A DNA stretch of 64,000 nucleotides from Uloborus plumipes (taxonomy: Eukaryota > Arthropoda > Arachnida > Araneae > Uloboridae): assembly GCA_038373865.1 (NCBI GenBank), contig JAXGGA010003373.1, positions 1 to 64,000 on the forward strand, in the 5' to 3' direction. Below the pieces are notes generated by a model. That model saw nothing but the letters and a program-made list of their open reading frames with translations. It did no database searches and was not told where the DNA came from. The position numbers and the translations under genes were made by a program. Of the stretch, positions 34,254 to 47,853 are shown piece after piece. Position 1 is the stretch's first letter, and the number at the start of each line of letters is the position of its first letter.

Positions 34254-37130
34254 GGGTCATTCCACGTCAAGTGATCCAAAATCTGAGAAAAAATTTACCT
34301 TACATTTTTGTATTTCTTTCACATTTGGCTCATCAACTGTACCCCTTGAGGTAATCAAAAGTCTTAATTTTTGGATTTTTATCTCTATTATTTTTTCATT
34401 TATGAGACTTTGAACTTTGGAAAAACCCTCGTTTTTCCATGGATAAGGGTACATAAAAGGGACCATAACTCGGCTCCAAATATAGATATAACGATTTGGT
34501 AAAAAGCATTTTAAAGTACGTTAGTTGCTGCTTAATCTGATATGCAACATGACTAATTTGATAAAAATTTTCTTTTTCAAAAAATGAAATTTAAAATTCA
34601 AATTTAAATTTCTCGAAAAACATATAATGAATTGTTTTGAAAAAATTCTCAAAAATTCTTGTGTATTTCATCTATGTTTGTACAAATTTTTAGATTGGGA
34701 TCTCAATGGGATCATATTTTTTTGAATTTTTGAATAAAACTGTATAGGAAAAAAAATGATATTTATTAGATTCTATTTATTTAAATACTAAGTTCTCTTG
34801 CTTGTGATGGTCTAAAAAGTAGAGAACAAACATGAATATGTTTAAAGTGAGCTAGCATGAGCTTATAGATTTGTCAGGTTCACCCCCTCACCCCTTCCTC
34901 CCCGCACAATCACTCTTTTTTCATTCAAAACTGTTCAAAATGTTTAAAAAAAAACTCTTTGATACAAAATGAATAGTAAACTTATTTAAAGTGGGGAAAT
35001 GGGTTTCCTTATAACTAGACGAAGTATCCCCCTCCCCACCCAAATATACCATTCACACTATACTAATATGACGTCTAACCTGGGGATTGAGTTGAGGATT
35101 ATTTTCACCCTATGTATATATATTGTTTTTCAGACGAAGTGTTTCTTTTCGATCCGAACTTCAAAGTGTGCTTCCATTCAATATCTGAAATTTAACTTTA
35201 TGATTCATTTCATCTTCTAACCCAGCACCAATCTTCAATTTTGAAGGGAGGAAATAAATGGGTCGCCCCAATATTATAGCAAACAGCAAAATAGCACTGT
35301 TTCGCCTTGTTCTCATCGTTTTTTCTATTCTTTTCGCACAAAACTGAAAATAAATCAAAATATCAGATCATATGTCTGTGTCCCCATAACTATCTTTCCA
35401 CATTATCTAGTGTGCAGCTGTTATTTAATTTTTATAATCGTTTGTGTTCTTTTTCATTTTGTTGTAAAGGAAAGTAATGCAGCAAGATATATCTATATAT
35501 ATATATTAAACAAACACTGCTTTTTTGAGCACAACCTCACATGTTGTTTAACTTCTTTACAGATTGCTACCCCGCCCTTACCCTACCTTTCCACTCCAAA
35601 CTTTTATTTTTGTTATCATCCCGCCTAGCCCCATTTCAAAGCCTTAGTCTCTACTGATGTCTGGTGGTGTTTCAATTTGTTCTGTTTGTTACTTTCCTAT
35701 TAGCTCATGAGCTTTGTCCAATAAGAGAAAGGAAAGGCAGTGCTGGGGACTGACATATAACGTGACACTTTAACTTATTTTCAGTTTTGTGTAAAAATAA
35801 TGGGAAAACATTATGATAACAAAGGGAAACAGTGCTATTTTGCTGTTTGCTATGATCTTGGGGCGACCCATTTATTCCCTCCCTTCAAAATTGAAGATTG
35901 GTGCTGGGGGAGGGGATGAAATGAACCATAAGTTTAAATTCAGATTTTGAATGGAAGTACACTTTGTGAAGTTCGGATTGAAAACGAAACACTTCGTCTG
36001 AAAAACAATATATACCTAGGGGGAAAATAATCCTCAAATCAATCCCCAGGTGAGACATCATATTAGTATAGCGTTAATGGTATATTTGGGTGGGGGAAGG
36101 GTTGTACTTTGCCTTGTTATAAGGAAGCCCATTTACCAACTTTAAACAAGTTTACTGTTCATTTTGTATCAAAGAAGCTTTTTTTTAGCATTTTAAACAG
36201 TTTGGGGGGGAAATGGTTGGGTCAGGAAGGAAGGGAGGGGGAGCTGACCAATCTACAAGTTAATGCTAGCTCACTTACCTAGAGTAAAAATAATAGTCAA
36301 TTCAATCCCCAGGTTAGACGTCATAATAGTACAGCGTTAATGGTATATTTGGGTGGAGGAGGGGGATACTTCGTCTAGTTATAAGGAAACTCATTTACCA
36401 ACTTTAAATAAGTTTACTATTAATTTTGTATCAAAGAGTTTTTTTTAAAAACATTTTGAACAGTTTTGAATTAAAAAAGAGTGATTGTGCGGGGAGGAAG
36501 GGGGGAGGGGGTGAACCTGACAAATCTATAAGCTCATGCTAGCTCACTTTAAACATATTCATGTTTGTTCACTACTTTTTAGACCAACACAAGCAAGAGA
36601 ACTTAGTATTTAAATAAATAGAATCTAAAAAATATCATTTTTTTCCTATACAGTTTTATTCAAAAATTCAAAAAAATATGATCCCATTGAGATCCCAATC
36701 TAAAAATTTGTACAAACATAGATGAAATACACAAGAATTTTTGAGAATTTTTTCAAAAAAATTCATTATATGTTTTTCGAGAAATTTAAATTTGAAATTT
36801 AAATTTCATTTTTTGAAAAAGAAAATTTTTATCAAATTAGTTATGTTGCATATCAGATTAAGCGGCAACTAACGTACTTTAAAATGCCATTTACCAAATC
36901 GTTCTATCTATATTTAGTGCTGAGTTATGGTCCTTTTTATGTACCCTTATGCATGGAAAAACGAGGGTTTTTCCAAAGTTCAAAGTCTCATAAATGAAAA
37001 AATAATAGAGATAAAAATCCAAAAATTGAGACTTTTGATTACCTCAAGGGGTACAATTGATGAGCCAAATGTGAAAGAAATACAAAAATGTAAGGTAAAA
37101 AACGTTGGATCACTTGACATGGAATGACCC
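34254..37130. mobile_element. 2.9-kb fold-back element with ~1.1-kb arms
   Basis: The left arm (34254-35353) opens GGGTCATTCCACGTCAAGTG and the right arm (35775-37130) ends CACTTGACATGGAATGACCC. Paired words recur all along, for example GGATTGAGTTGAGGATTATT, TTGAAGATTGGTGCTGG and TTTCGAGAAATTTAAATTTG on one side or the other. The loop is 35354-35774. The right arm carries a tandem duplication (36026-36555). Nearly identical small frames at 34257-34466 (minus) and 36927-37127 (plus) only reflect the mirror symmetry. No transposase is encoded and no target duplication could be fixed. Confidence 0.85.
36026..36555 (+). repeat. Tandem duplication (263 bp) inside the right fold-back arm
   Basis: AATAATCC.CAA..CAATCCCCAGG, CAGCGTTAATGGTATATTTG-like, ATTTACCAACTTTAAA.AAGT and ATGCTAGCTCACTT occur twice, starting at 36026 and 36289. 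The left arm has a single unit, so the duplication came after the palindrome formed. Confidence 0.8.
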
Positions 37131-39714
37131 AAAACGATTACTCTGAATTTTAACAAAGAAATGTTAGACGAGGGAAGAAGCTACAGAAGAATTTTAACTT
37201 TAACTTAGCATTTAAAAAAAGTCTTTTTTTTTTAAATAAACCATTTGTTTTGATCTTATATTAATTAAAAATAAATGCTTTAAATGTCAATGGCAGTACT
37301 TTTATTATAATAACAGTATTAGTAAAATTATAATAATTTTCTTTTTTAGTATTCACGTCCTAATATCTTATTCTGTTGCGTCTTAATATGAAAGAGTATT
37401 TGCTACGCGTGCTTGGACTACTAAAGATGAGTTAATATTACTGTAAATTATAACGAAATATTGAAATATTTTGTATCAATTGGATTGTATTAAATTAAGC
37501 TTACTTTTTTTGCGTTTAATTTTTCTCCGCACCTGCTTTTATTAATTAGGTTTTTTTATGAATATGCATTAGTTCAGAAAAAATTTTTACTATTGAAATT
37601 TATCGTGTAAAAAAAGTGTTTGATGTCGTAAATAAATCGTAACTTTTATGCAAGTGAAATTAATTAATTAATTATATTTATTTATCTTATAAGTACTACA
37701 AAACGTGATATGAATCGTATTCAAAGCCATCTAAAATCGTCAAATGGAACCCTCAAATAGAAAGATTATGAATATGTGTCACCAATTTAACACATTTTAA
37801 AACAGTTACAGCAGTAGTACACTTCAAAAACATGCCGTATGGTTTTCTTTTTTTTTTCAAAACCGGAAAAGGTAACGTGAGACAGGAGAAACGTTATATA
37901 AACGTTATATAAAAAGCCATATAGATTTTGGGAAACAGATTAACCCATAATAAATCAATAACATTTATTGATATAGTGAAAACATTTCTTACTGCAGAAA
38001 ATAATAATCATAGATTCATATTCGGCATTTTAACCAAATTTAGATCATTTGTTTATGGTTAAAAATAGTTTATTCAACTGTTAATATATGAATAGATGTA
38101 TACATATCAAGTACGCTTGGAAATCGAAGTACTATGATCTAGTAGACAGATGTATACAACCCAACATCTAAACAAAACTTCTGATTTGAAGTAAAAGAAA
38201 ATACCCCTTGAAGACGATAGCATTGTCTTTTTATTGAGTTTTTCTCCCGATCATTTTTATTTATCCCTTTCTAGTTTTTTACGCATTAGACATCATTTAG
38301 AACGTAATTGGACGAAAGGTTAAAAGTATTGCAGTTTTGGAAGAACAATTAGAGATTTTTTTTCCCATTCTTTTTCGCTGTGTGACAAAAGAAAGAATAG
38401 CGAAACGTCTCTAGATGTCGTCAAGTAATGGGAAAATAAATATTTTGTCGTTAATTTCTATTTCGCAGATTAAGGAGGTAGCGGAAAGGAAAAAAAAACT
38501 GGTTGAGATCTTTACGGAACTTGGCTTCGTCCAGCCGACGCAAGTCTGCCTTCAGCTAATTATCGCGTTAACGCGAAAAATTTGCGATGCTAAATAGACC
38601 ATTGAAAGCATCAATCTATTTTAGAGGGAAAAAATTTGCATAAAAAACGAGTCAAGGATTGTTGAATATCCAGATTTAATTACTTGCCACTCCAATAAGG
38701 TTAAAACAAATGAATTTTACGCCGAAAAAACAGTCAGAATGCTTAACAACTGGGTTAAATAAAATGAAATTTAGTCTCAAGAAAGAAATTTAAAATAAAA
38801 CGTAAGAACTGTTTTGTTGATGGTCTTCTGATAGTTGTGATTTTTCATTTTACAAGCGAAGGTACAATTTTGAACTTTATTCTTATCTTTACAAGAATTT
38901 GTATCAAAGAAAGTATTTAAAAATTGCCCAAAACGCATACTGACTATTTTTGCCATTATAAACGATAGCTGTATGTTAGAAAAACATTATATTAGTGAGA
39001 AATATATTTATTTTTTACATTTAACAATAGAATTAGTAAAAACATTTATAGAATCCTTTATCGAAGTTTAAAACTTTATTTAATCCACAAATAAAGTGAA
39101 ATGGCGATTAAAAACTTTAAAATGTTACTAAACACGTCATTCATATCGTAATAAAAAATACTAATGAGTAGATAACAATAATAAAAATAAAATCTTGTAA
39201 GACATACTAGATCACAATATTTTGAAGTCAGAAATGGCTTACCATTCTTAAATTTTACAAGGAAATTTCAAGGGACAAAAGTGATAATTTTATTTTCTCA
39301 ATTATGTAAATTCCGCATTCCTATTGAAAATACGCACAATCACATTTTCTGATTTTCACTTTAAATATATATTGAGTTAAAACCTTTAAAAAAGTCAAAA
39401 ACCTTTAAAAAATTCAACATTTCTAAGTACTTAAACCTTAGCAATTAGAGAATTATCTCAAAAACGTAAAAACATTTTGTGGAAATGGTTTACAATTAAT
39501 CGTAACTTTTCTTTACCACACAACTACACATTATTTAAACTACTTTTTTTTTTTCAAACAAATTTTACAAACATAAAATTGAAGCATTTGCCGAAACTTC
39601 TACGCAATCACGTCAAAGAACAATATTGTTTTGCTAAGTTGGATTTTTTTTAATGTATAAACATCCGAGTATCTATAACTGAAAGCATTTTAACTCGACT
39701 ATTTCTTTATCTGA
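37131..39714. other. AT-rich sequence with an unassigned frame at 38415-38597
   Basis: The 60-codon plus frame contains a good-looking 3' splice site (TTTCTATTTCGCAG, about 38455-38468) followed by IKEVAERKKKLVEIF and a TAG. No family is recognised. Confidence 0.35.
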
Positions 39715-39828
39715 GAGTGTTCATTGGAGCTTCAGACTCTTGAGAAGCCCGTGGGGACTCTACTCGAAAGCCCATAACTCGAAGCTATAAGCCAGTCTCT
39801 TGGGACTTCGAGTTATCGAGACTCGACT
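39715..39828. mobile_element. Possible pogo/Tigger-like end fragment
   Basis: TTCGAGTTATCGAGACTCGACTG (39808-39830 region) in reverse complement begins CAGTCGAGTCTCGATAACTC, which resembles pogo/Tigger termini. Related words (ACTCGAAAGCCC, ATAACTCGAAGC) recur inside. The other end and a transposase were not found. Confidence 0.35.
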
Positions 39829-40612
39829 GCACTTTGTTTCATCTCTTCCGTTTTACCCATGGTCCAAAATCGAAAAAACGACCCACCCTATTGTGGTGTA
39901 TGAACCCATGTATGAGTGAACATTTTTTGTCGGTAGGAGGCTAAGGAACACAGGGACACAATACGAAAGTAAAAAATTATCTGTATTCAAACACAGGTTT
40001 TTTGAGTGGTGTTTTGGAAACAAACAGCTACACAGAATCTAAACAAGTGTTCACAAACAAGCATCAACGTATCTACACCGTAATATCCATTAGAAAATAA
40101 CCACTTTAAAAGCAAAAACATTATATCATACATAAATGATAAATCCAGTTGCATTTTCGCACGATATTTGAGCTCGTATCTATCAGGACATCTGTTGTCG
40201 GAAGAATAATGATTAATATATTTTCTTTCTTAGTTCTGATTAAATACATAAGGAAGTAAGACCGTAGGCATCCCTATCGAAAAAGGACGTTATTTTGAGT
40301 AGGGTGAACAAGTGGAGGGAAAAAGTCTATCGATTTTATTCATCGATTATCTATCTTGTCCTTCTACAAGTTATATCATCTACAGGGACTTTAAAAATTG
40401 AAATAGTGGATAAAGCAGGATAAACTATAAATGTTATTTCCGAATATAGTGAAAGGTATTTGAAATCTGTGGTAGAAATGAATATAAGACTGCGTTTATT
40501 TCAGTACGGGAAGATTAAATTTGTTCCCCAGACGAAGTCAATCATGGAAAATATTTCTTGCTTAGACAAACGTGACGTTCAGATGGTTCAACTGATTTTG
40601 TATGATTATGAC
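39829..40612. other. AT-rich sequence, nothing recognised
   Basis: No supported frame or repeat. Confidence 0.5.
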
Positions 40613-40832
40613 AATGTAAAAAATAGATGTTTTTACAGTATAATACAGCTAATTTTATAGTGACAACCTGTAAAAATTGTTAATTTTACAGTAATAAATA
40701 GTAAAATGTCTGATTTGCAGTAATAAACTGAAAAATCGTTAATTTTGCAGTTGATTACTGTATATTTTAATTTTAAACTGGAACCTCTGCTGCCAGAATT
40801 ATACTGTAAAAACAACAGCTTTTTTTTCAGTG
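40613..40832 (-). repeat. Palindromic ACTGTAAAA repeat family, copy 6
   Basis: Full-length minus member. It opens CAATGTAAAAAATAG, then TTTTTACAGTATAATACAGC, alternates TTTTACAGTAATAAA units, then AAACTGGAACCTCTGCTGCC, ATTATACTGTAAAAACAACA and ends TTTTTTTCAGTG. Confidence 0.78.
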
Positions 40833-40881
40833 TATTAACTAAGGAATACTTTCATATAACGTGATAAAATATTTATATTAA

Positions 40882-41132
40882 GGGATTGTGCATGTCCATA
40901 CATGATGTCACACCTTAAGAGATGAGGGGGTTCATGAATTTGTTGCAATTTGTGACTAGGGAGAGGGCGGGTATAACAAAAAGTGTGTTAACATCAATAA
41001 TTTTATATAAGAATATGCTAATAAAAAAGTGACTTTTGACAAAGGGGGATGAAGTGTGACTCTTAGTGACAGAGTGGCTAGGGAATCAAACATCTGGAAA
41101 AAAAAGGTGTGATATCATTTACGAACAGTCCT
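40882..41132. mobile_element. Decayed GTCCATA...GTCACAC-type TIR element
   Basis: The left end has GTCCATACATGATGTCACAC and the right end GTGTGATATCATTTACGAAC then AGTCC; these are inverted relatives. G-rich GTGACTAGGGAGAGGGCGGG and GTGACAGAGTGG lie inside. This layout matches a common arthropod non-autonomous repeat that opens with a CCGTCCATAAATTACGTCAC-like end. Confidence 0.5.
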
Positions 41133-44100
41133 TATAAATAATTATAAACAGAAAATTTGACTAGTCAAATTTTTATTACTAATGGTATTTTCAAAATACA
41201 CCTTTAAAAAGTTTTTCACGATGAAACTTATGTTTATTAATTATTCCAGATTTTCGCTAGACATGATCGTGATTAAATATATATTAATACCATACTTATC
41301 CAAAAATATTCACACTAAGAGCATTAAAGAAACTACAGCAATCTCACAATATATATTTTTAATATATTAGTTTTTATGACACACGTAAATAAAGAAGTTA
41401 ATTTAAAATTTACATGTACCGGTACATTTGTTAGAACATATGTTTACAAATATGTGATTAATTTCTTCATGTTTCAGTATTTTAATATTATATTAATTTA
41501 ATGGCAAGTATTGAAGAGGAGAAAGAACCAAAAAACAAAATCGTCATTCATTCAACCCTATTTATTGACAAGCGTTATCCATTTATAATACAACTGGAAC
41601 AAATCCAGAGCGAAAGAAATGTACTTTTCTTTCTAAATGCTTATTTAAAGTTCTGCTTCGGACAAATCGCACGGCAATGTGCGTGACAATCCATACATAT
41701 CTTACTCGTACTTCGCATGGAAGTTTCTCAAGCACGGTTGATGCCTTGACATTAATTTGCATGCTTAAACCGATTTTTCGGCTCTTATTTTTCTGGGGAA
41801 AACTAGTTTTTCCGATCAAATTCTCTTAAGTATTCATTGGTGGAAAGTGTCCTGCTTTCTTTAACGGATTTTGGTTTGAATAAGCAAAAATAAACAGGTT
41901 TCTGTATCTTTTCGGAAAGCGAGCGGATATGTTTCTTTGTAATTAAATATCGATCTGGATATGCAGGTACGATTTGTCGAAATGAAACATGCAACGCTAA
42001 CACGATAATTAGTAATAAGTTAAAATTCTTTCAGTAGCTTCATGTGGTACTTTGTTTTGATTATGTTATCTGGTATGTAGAAAAGATATGGTTGCATATT
42101 TATTTCCAAGTAGACAATATTAAAACAAATAGATGTTTGTTCTCCGGGACTGATTTCTAAACTTCCTGACCTGACTTCTAAAAATGCTACATAGATACAC
42201 ACAAGTCAATCTTGTCAACTGATTTTTCACCACGTAAAATTTCTAGCGCATATTGAATCACATATTAAAGCAAAAAATTTATAGAAAAACAAATAAACAG
42301 CGAAAAAAGTTACAAATTCTTCAAAAGGCCAAATATAAACAATTTTTTTTATTATGGCTAAAATAAGTCATGTAAAAAACCAAAAGAGGTTTCAAAGAAC
42401 ATACAGTGAATATACGTTGTATAATTTGTACAATAACCTTTAGTTACATCTCGCTTCATTATATCGCTCATTCGCATGTATTGCGCTTTTTCTTCGTCTC
42501 CAAAAAGATGTTTCTTTACATCTACCATCACCAAAAAAAAATCCCAGGAAAAGTATTTGTTTTCGTTTCTTAATCAATGAGCAAAATTGTCATATTTCTC
42601 ACGTACTTGATTCATTGCAGTTTAAGTTGCAGTTTTGCTCACCATATCTTCCACCATAAAACAATATTACCCCCCCCCTCCCCTTTTTTTAATTTAAAAG
42701 AAAAATTGGTAGATTAATTTTAAATTTTGTTTTTATTTAAAAAATCGAGGTGCACGTAGCACTAAATTTGTAACTTAATTGAATCATTATTTTTCATAAC
42801 TTCAGTTATATATAGCATTTTCGGATTATCGCATTATTATTTTATTTTTATTTTTTGTTGTCTCCCGACATACGCGATATAACGTGCGGTTACTGTATAT
42901 GTATATATTTAAGCGAGAGAAAGAGAAATTAAGAAAGTGTTGGCATAAAGGATACAGATAGAAATTGAGGCATCTGGAAATGAAAATTTACTTCATTTGC
43001 GTGTCGTGAATGTAACTATTAAGGTAATTACACATTTGAAAATCTCGAGCAGAATAATTATCACGATTCCCAAACGCATATTTCCTACTCCTGCTATAGA
43101 GTACAGTCATCAGTGCCAACTATTTCCCTTCAACAATGCAATGTTGAGCTACAGAAAATGAAGACAATGATTCTTGTTGAGAATTTCAAAAACGCGATGA
43201 GATGTTTTGGGTTTTTTATCAGTCAATAGTAATTTGCTTTTTTCGCTGATGGTTTAGGTAGATTCAGATCTTTGGTGTTTCCCACAGAAAGAAAGAAAGA
43301 AACTATGATTAAGAAACGCCCATCATTTTGGATCGACTGAAGAATTTTTTAAACACATTCAAAATTAAATCTAATTTCTTAACTTTGTTATCTATTTTAT
43401 ATATTAGTGGATATGAAATTAGATTTTTTTTTCACGACAAAGAATATTTCATTCATTAAAAAGGCCGTCCGATTTTGATCAAATCAGTACGATTGTAATA
43501 AAGAATTTCAGATATTTGACACAGATGGTACTAAATGCCCTTTACATTGCTTTTGAATAGATTTTTTAAACTATAATTTCATTATGTATTTTACTTTGAT
43601 GAGGTTTTGTGCTGTTACTACTTTTGTCTTAGTGGGATTTTACGTATTACTTCAAACTACGCACTAGGCTTAGCTGCAAATTCTAATTCTGCTCATTAAA
43701 ATAGTCAGTGGTAATATCACACAGTTCTATTCCAATAAATCCTTTTTCTGAAACTTTTTTTCTTAGTTTAACAGTAAGATGGACGTTTTTTTTTTTAATT
43801 TTATCATACATATAAGTGTATAAAAAAAATACTAACTTTTTTGCTTAAATACCGATTTTAAAATGGTGAAAGGTTAGCCATATATTTCATGACTTACGAA
43901 AACATTGTCGTGCATTAAATAAGTTTGTATAAAGCACTGACATACTGAGTTTTTACTTCGTCGTCTCATAGTAAAAGCTAAAGAGAACTATAAAAAGCAC
44001 GTGTCATACTTTAAAAGACTACATCTGCGCGCCATTTGTCTTGCAGACTGTCAAAAGAAATATAGAATATTTTTTGTGCTATTTTGTTTTGGGCAAACTT

Positions 44101-45462
44101 ATGGCTATAAGAAACATGCATGTTTTAAGAGAATAAATCTTTCTCGAATCATTTTTTCTTGTGTATTATATTCAATCGGTTATATTCATTGACATTTGTT
44201 CTTGTATTTAAAATTTGTTTTTAGACATCTTCAAAGCAAAAAAAAGAAAAACTTTGGAAAAACTGCATTTGTAACTTTGTTTTCTGTATTCAAGAGATTT
44301 TAGAAAGACTTACTAAAAATTTTAGAATTTCATTTAAAATTTCGTCGTTATTTTTAACGATGGAATTATTTTTTCAAATTAAAATCTATAAAAATTGTAC
44401 ATCGATGACAAGATTTTTTTAGAATGCATTAAATTTTAAAATGTAAAATTTTAACTAGAAGTTCTAAGAAAACTTTGACCGTTAAAAATGTAAGTAACGT
44501 AACATAAATAAAAATGCTATCGCCACTTCAGCAAAATGTGTTTTTTCTATAGTTACTGGTTAATATAAATAACAAGATTTTTTGCTGGTCGTAAATTGGC
44601 TAAAACATAATGAATTTTTTTTTATGTATTTTTTAAGTGCCCGCAATATAAGTTGTGCAAAATGGAAGTAAATATCGTAAACATCAGAAAAACGAAATAC
44701 TTTTTCCCACATTAGTTAACGAAATGTAAAATGACGTGATTTTTCTGGCATTTTTAAGGTATATTTACGCAATCAATACAACTGCAAATGTAAAATTATT
44801 TTTTTGATTATAAATGGTGGCTTGTTTTGGAAAAAGAAAATATGCATTGTTATTTGAAGTGGGATTGCATAAACTTCAAAAGGTATTAACTGTTTTAAGC
44901 AAAATAATGATTGTTTGTAATATGACTCACTAAGGGATTATAATTTTAGGAAAAAGTGATGCATAAGCAATCTCGTTTACAGCAAACTAAATTAAATCTA
45001 CTAGCAAAATAATAATAATAATAATAATATCGCATTATTTTTATTAAAAATATCAAAGTATTCGTTTCTGGGCAAAACTGATGCTGATGATCGTAGTATA
45101 TTCTTTTCAATATTTGTAAAAGCAACCAAACGCATTTGATGTATTTAAAGATTTTCTTAACCGAGTAAAACGTTTATGAAGAACATTTGACCCAATGTAA
45201 AATATATGTTTAACTCATTGTTAAAGAAAATTCGAAACGCGTATTTTAGTCGGTTTACCATCTTTATTGAAAGTATTTTTAAAAAGTGCATAAAAGTTTT
45301 ACTACAACATTTTGCTTTTTTACACTATATTTTGTGCATGAAGTAACAAAGCAATTACGAGGGATTTCTTATGAGAATCAGGCACCCTCTATTGGAATTC
45401 AAATCACTTATTTACTATCATTTGCCACTTCACAAGTATTTGCTACTTCTACGTTGATTTAC

Positions 45463-45494
<32 letters not shown>

Positions 45495-47592
45495 TGGCCA
45501 TAAATATATCTTTATAAAACAGTCAAAACACAATTTCATTTCAGTAAAAATAAAAAGCCTTATTTAGAGAAAGTAACTAGATTTATTTTTTTCCAAAATG
45601 TCAAATCATGATCTAGGTGATCCAAAGTTGCATATAAATAAGCTACATTCTGCGTTTTAAAAGTGAGTGTTTCTAAAAATGTGCCATATAAATGGAGTTT
45701 GTATGAATTGATAAACTAAAAGTAAAATTACAAGTTTTGCCTATCTTATCGAGTGTAGAAAAATCAGTTATTTATTTTTAAATGTTTTTTTTTTTTAATT
45801 TTACACATCATATCATGCTGCCACTTTCACTTCAGAACTAAATAAATTGAAATAAAATGTCATGGAAAAAACAATAAATTATTTCAACTTTCTTTCGGCT
45901 CACGCATTTTAGCTGAAATCAAATTTACCTACTTCATGTACAAGTAAAACATTTACAACAATTACTAAATATACGATAGGCGCTCCGAACTGTTAAACAT
46001 GGTTTACTCTAATTGCTTAACTTTGATCAGTCTTCTGCTATACGACAGCGTTGCGACAATGATTTATTATTGCAGGGATAACATTCATGTCCTCGTGATA
46101 TTCAACAAGCTTTCGCTCACCCAACTTTATAATGGCGAATCGATGCTTCCCGGTCACTCGACTATGAGGAAAGATGACGTATCTCTGTTACATGCCTGTC
46201 TCATCGTTATCACAACACTGAAACAGTCATTTGTTATTACACTCGAATACAGTAAACGAAGTATAATTGCAGGTAAATATTTATATTGAAGGATGGATGC
46301 CGGAAATTTGACTCAGTTGCTTAATAAGTATCACTTACGACTGTAGTATGAAACATTTTATATCCACGAGTTATAAAATTATTAATAATATTGAACAATC
46401 CACAACAATTTCTCCTACAACAACAACAAATGCATGCAACTTATGTGGTCTAAATGTATCATTTCCTGCAGTTATATTAAAATCGGTTACAGCGTACCAA
46501 CTTCATGTACTGTGTATAATTTTCCGACTTAGTTAAGTTTTGATGTAAAACGAATCCATCGTTTATTATGAATGAAAGTATAGATAGATAAATAGGCGTT
46601 ATAGAAGACTTTAACGGATTAGTAGCAGAATGTAGTGGTTTTCCTGAAATTGCGCTAAACCGAAATGTGTTTCTCATGTTGACTGGATATTAGTTTTTAT
46701 TAATAAAACATGTTTTCCAGCGGAAATCACGTTTGTCAGACATTAAAAATAATTAAAAGATAAAAATTTTAAAAAAGATTCACATTCTACTTCAGGATTT
46801 TGCTACCAAACAGTATTGAGAAAATTTGGTGGTTTGTTACAATGTGTGACGTGCTGACGACATGACTTTGAGGCAATAAAAGGAGTTCTATTGTCACAAA
46901 TTAAAACAAAACTTGAAAATTTTGTTATGTATTGTATGTGTGACAAAGTTTGCTGTGTGAGAAAGAAAAGTTTTGGTTTTTATTTGGAAGTGCTTGAGAA
47001 ATTTATTTGTGACTTAAATTGGCACCTTTCCTGATATTCACCCTTTTACAATTAGGATTCGTAATGGAGTTAGTGATGCTCGCGTAAAATTTTTGTTCCT
47101 GTTTTTTTCCTTAAATGGCAGGGGAAAATATAAAATTCAATATATATTTCCAAAATATTATATGTAACTCAAAACATTTCTCAATGGCAAATTCATTACT
47201 GTTTTCGTGATGAAATGAATCCAAGAAATATTTCTCTTATAATCGCCACAAGAAATGTCATCTATAAAAGGAATTTCAAAGCTTGGGAGACGTTTTATTT
47301 CTTACTCTTTCTCGAGCATCGCATTTCTTGGCTTGTTATCGATTAGTTTTCCGATAGAAAGATTCCTCAAGGAATGTTTTAACATATGGAAGATATATTT
47401 TAGAAAGTATTATATATTGTCGTCATCCTACAAAACAAGGTTAACCATGGAAACAATTCCTAATTCTTGTTTATTTGGTCTGTCCTTCTAAGTCTGGGAT
47501 GTATTTAAAATCAAAAATGTTCACAAAAAGCACAAAGCAGGAATTGAACGTAAATTGGCGGAGAACACAAAATTGATTAGAACTAGCCAAAA
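41133..47592. other. AT-rich sequence with two weak protein-like frames
   Basis: The minus frame at 41583-41819 ends in RSRTLNKHLERKVH, which faintly recalls a C2H2 finger, but the Cys pair is missing. The plus frame at 45999-46289 (MVYSNCLTLISLLL...) is GC-richer than its surroundings and is followed by GCAG-GTAAAT. Neither is assigned. An (ATTT)n tract is near 45468-45490. Confidence 0.4.
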
Positions 47593-47600
47593 TCAATTGA

Positions 47601-47845
47601 AGGGTCAGGGGGAAAAACCACGGTAGTCACATTTGATTGATTTTGAGAAAAACGAAATTTAAACTTTACGAACTCATAAACTTCCCCAGTATACTTGTTC
47701 TAAAATGACAATAATACATGGACTACAGTGTTTTTTCACGAATATTGCATATACTAAACGAAATTACACTTATTTTTCTAACAGGTGGTAGCATCAGTTT
47801 AAATTCAACAAAAAGTGGACTACCGTGGTTTTTCCCCCTGACCCT
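47601..47845. mobile_element. 245-bp MITE with perfect TIRs
   Basis: Starts AGGGTCAGGGGGAAAAACCA and ends with its exact complement; the perfect match covers 35 bp per side when the flanking CAATTGA is counted. Flanks TCAATTGA (47593-47600) and TCAATTGT (47846-47853) look like an 8-bp target duplication with one mismatch, as in hAT elements; since the word is nearly a palindrome, part of it could instead belong to the TIR. No transposase. Confidence 0.85.
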
Positions 47846-47853
47846 TCAATTGT

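Noticed and set aside
34257..37127. Two near-identical small frames at either end of the 2.9-kb fold-back (MVPFMYPYPW... and MVLFMYPYAW...)
   Set aside because: They are mirror images of the same inverted-repeat sequence, with no other support for a protein.
45999..46289. 96-codon frame as a host exon
   Set aside because: No family recognised and splice context is weak; listed only within the surrounding stretch.
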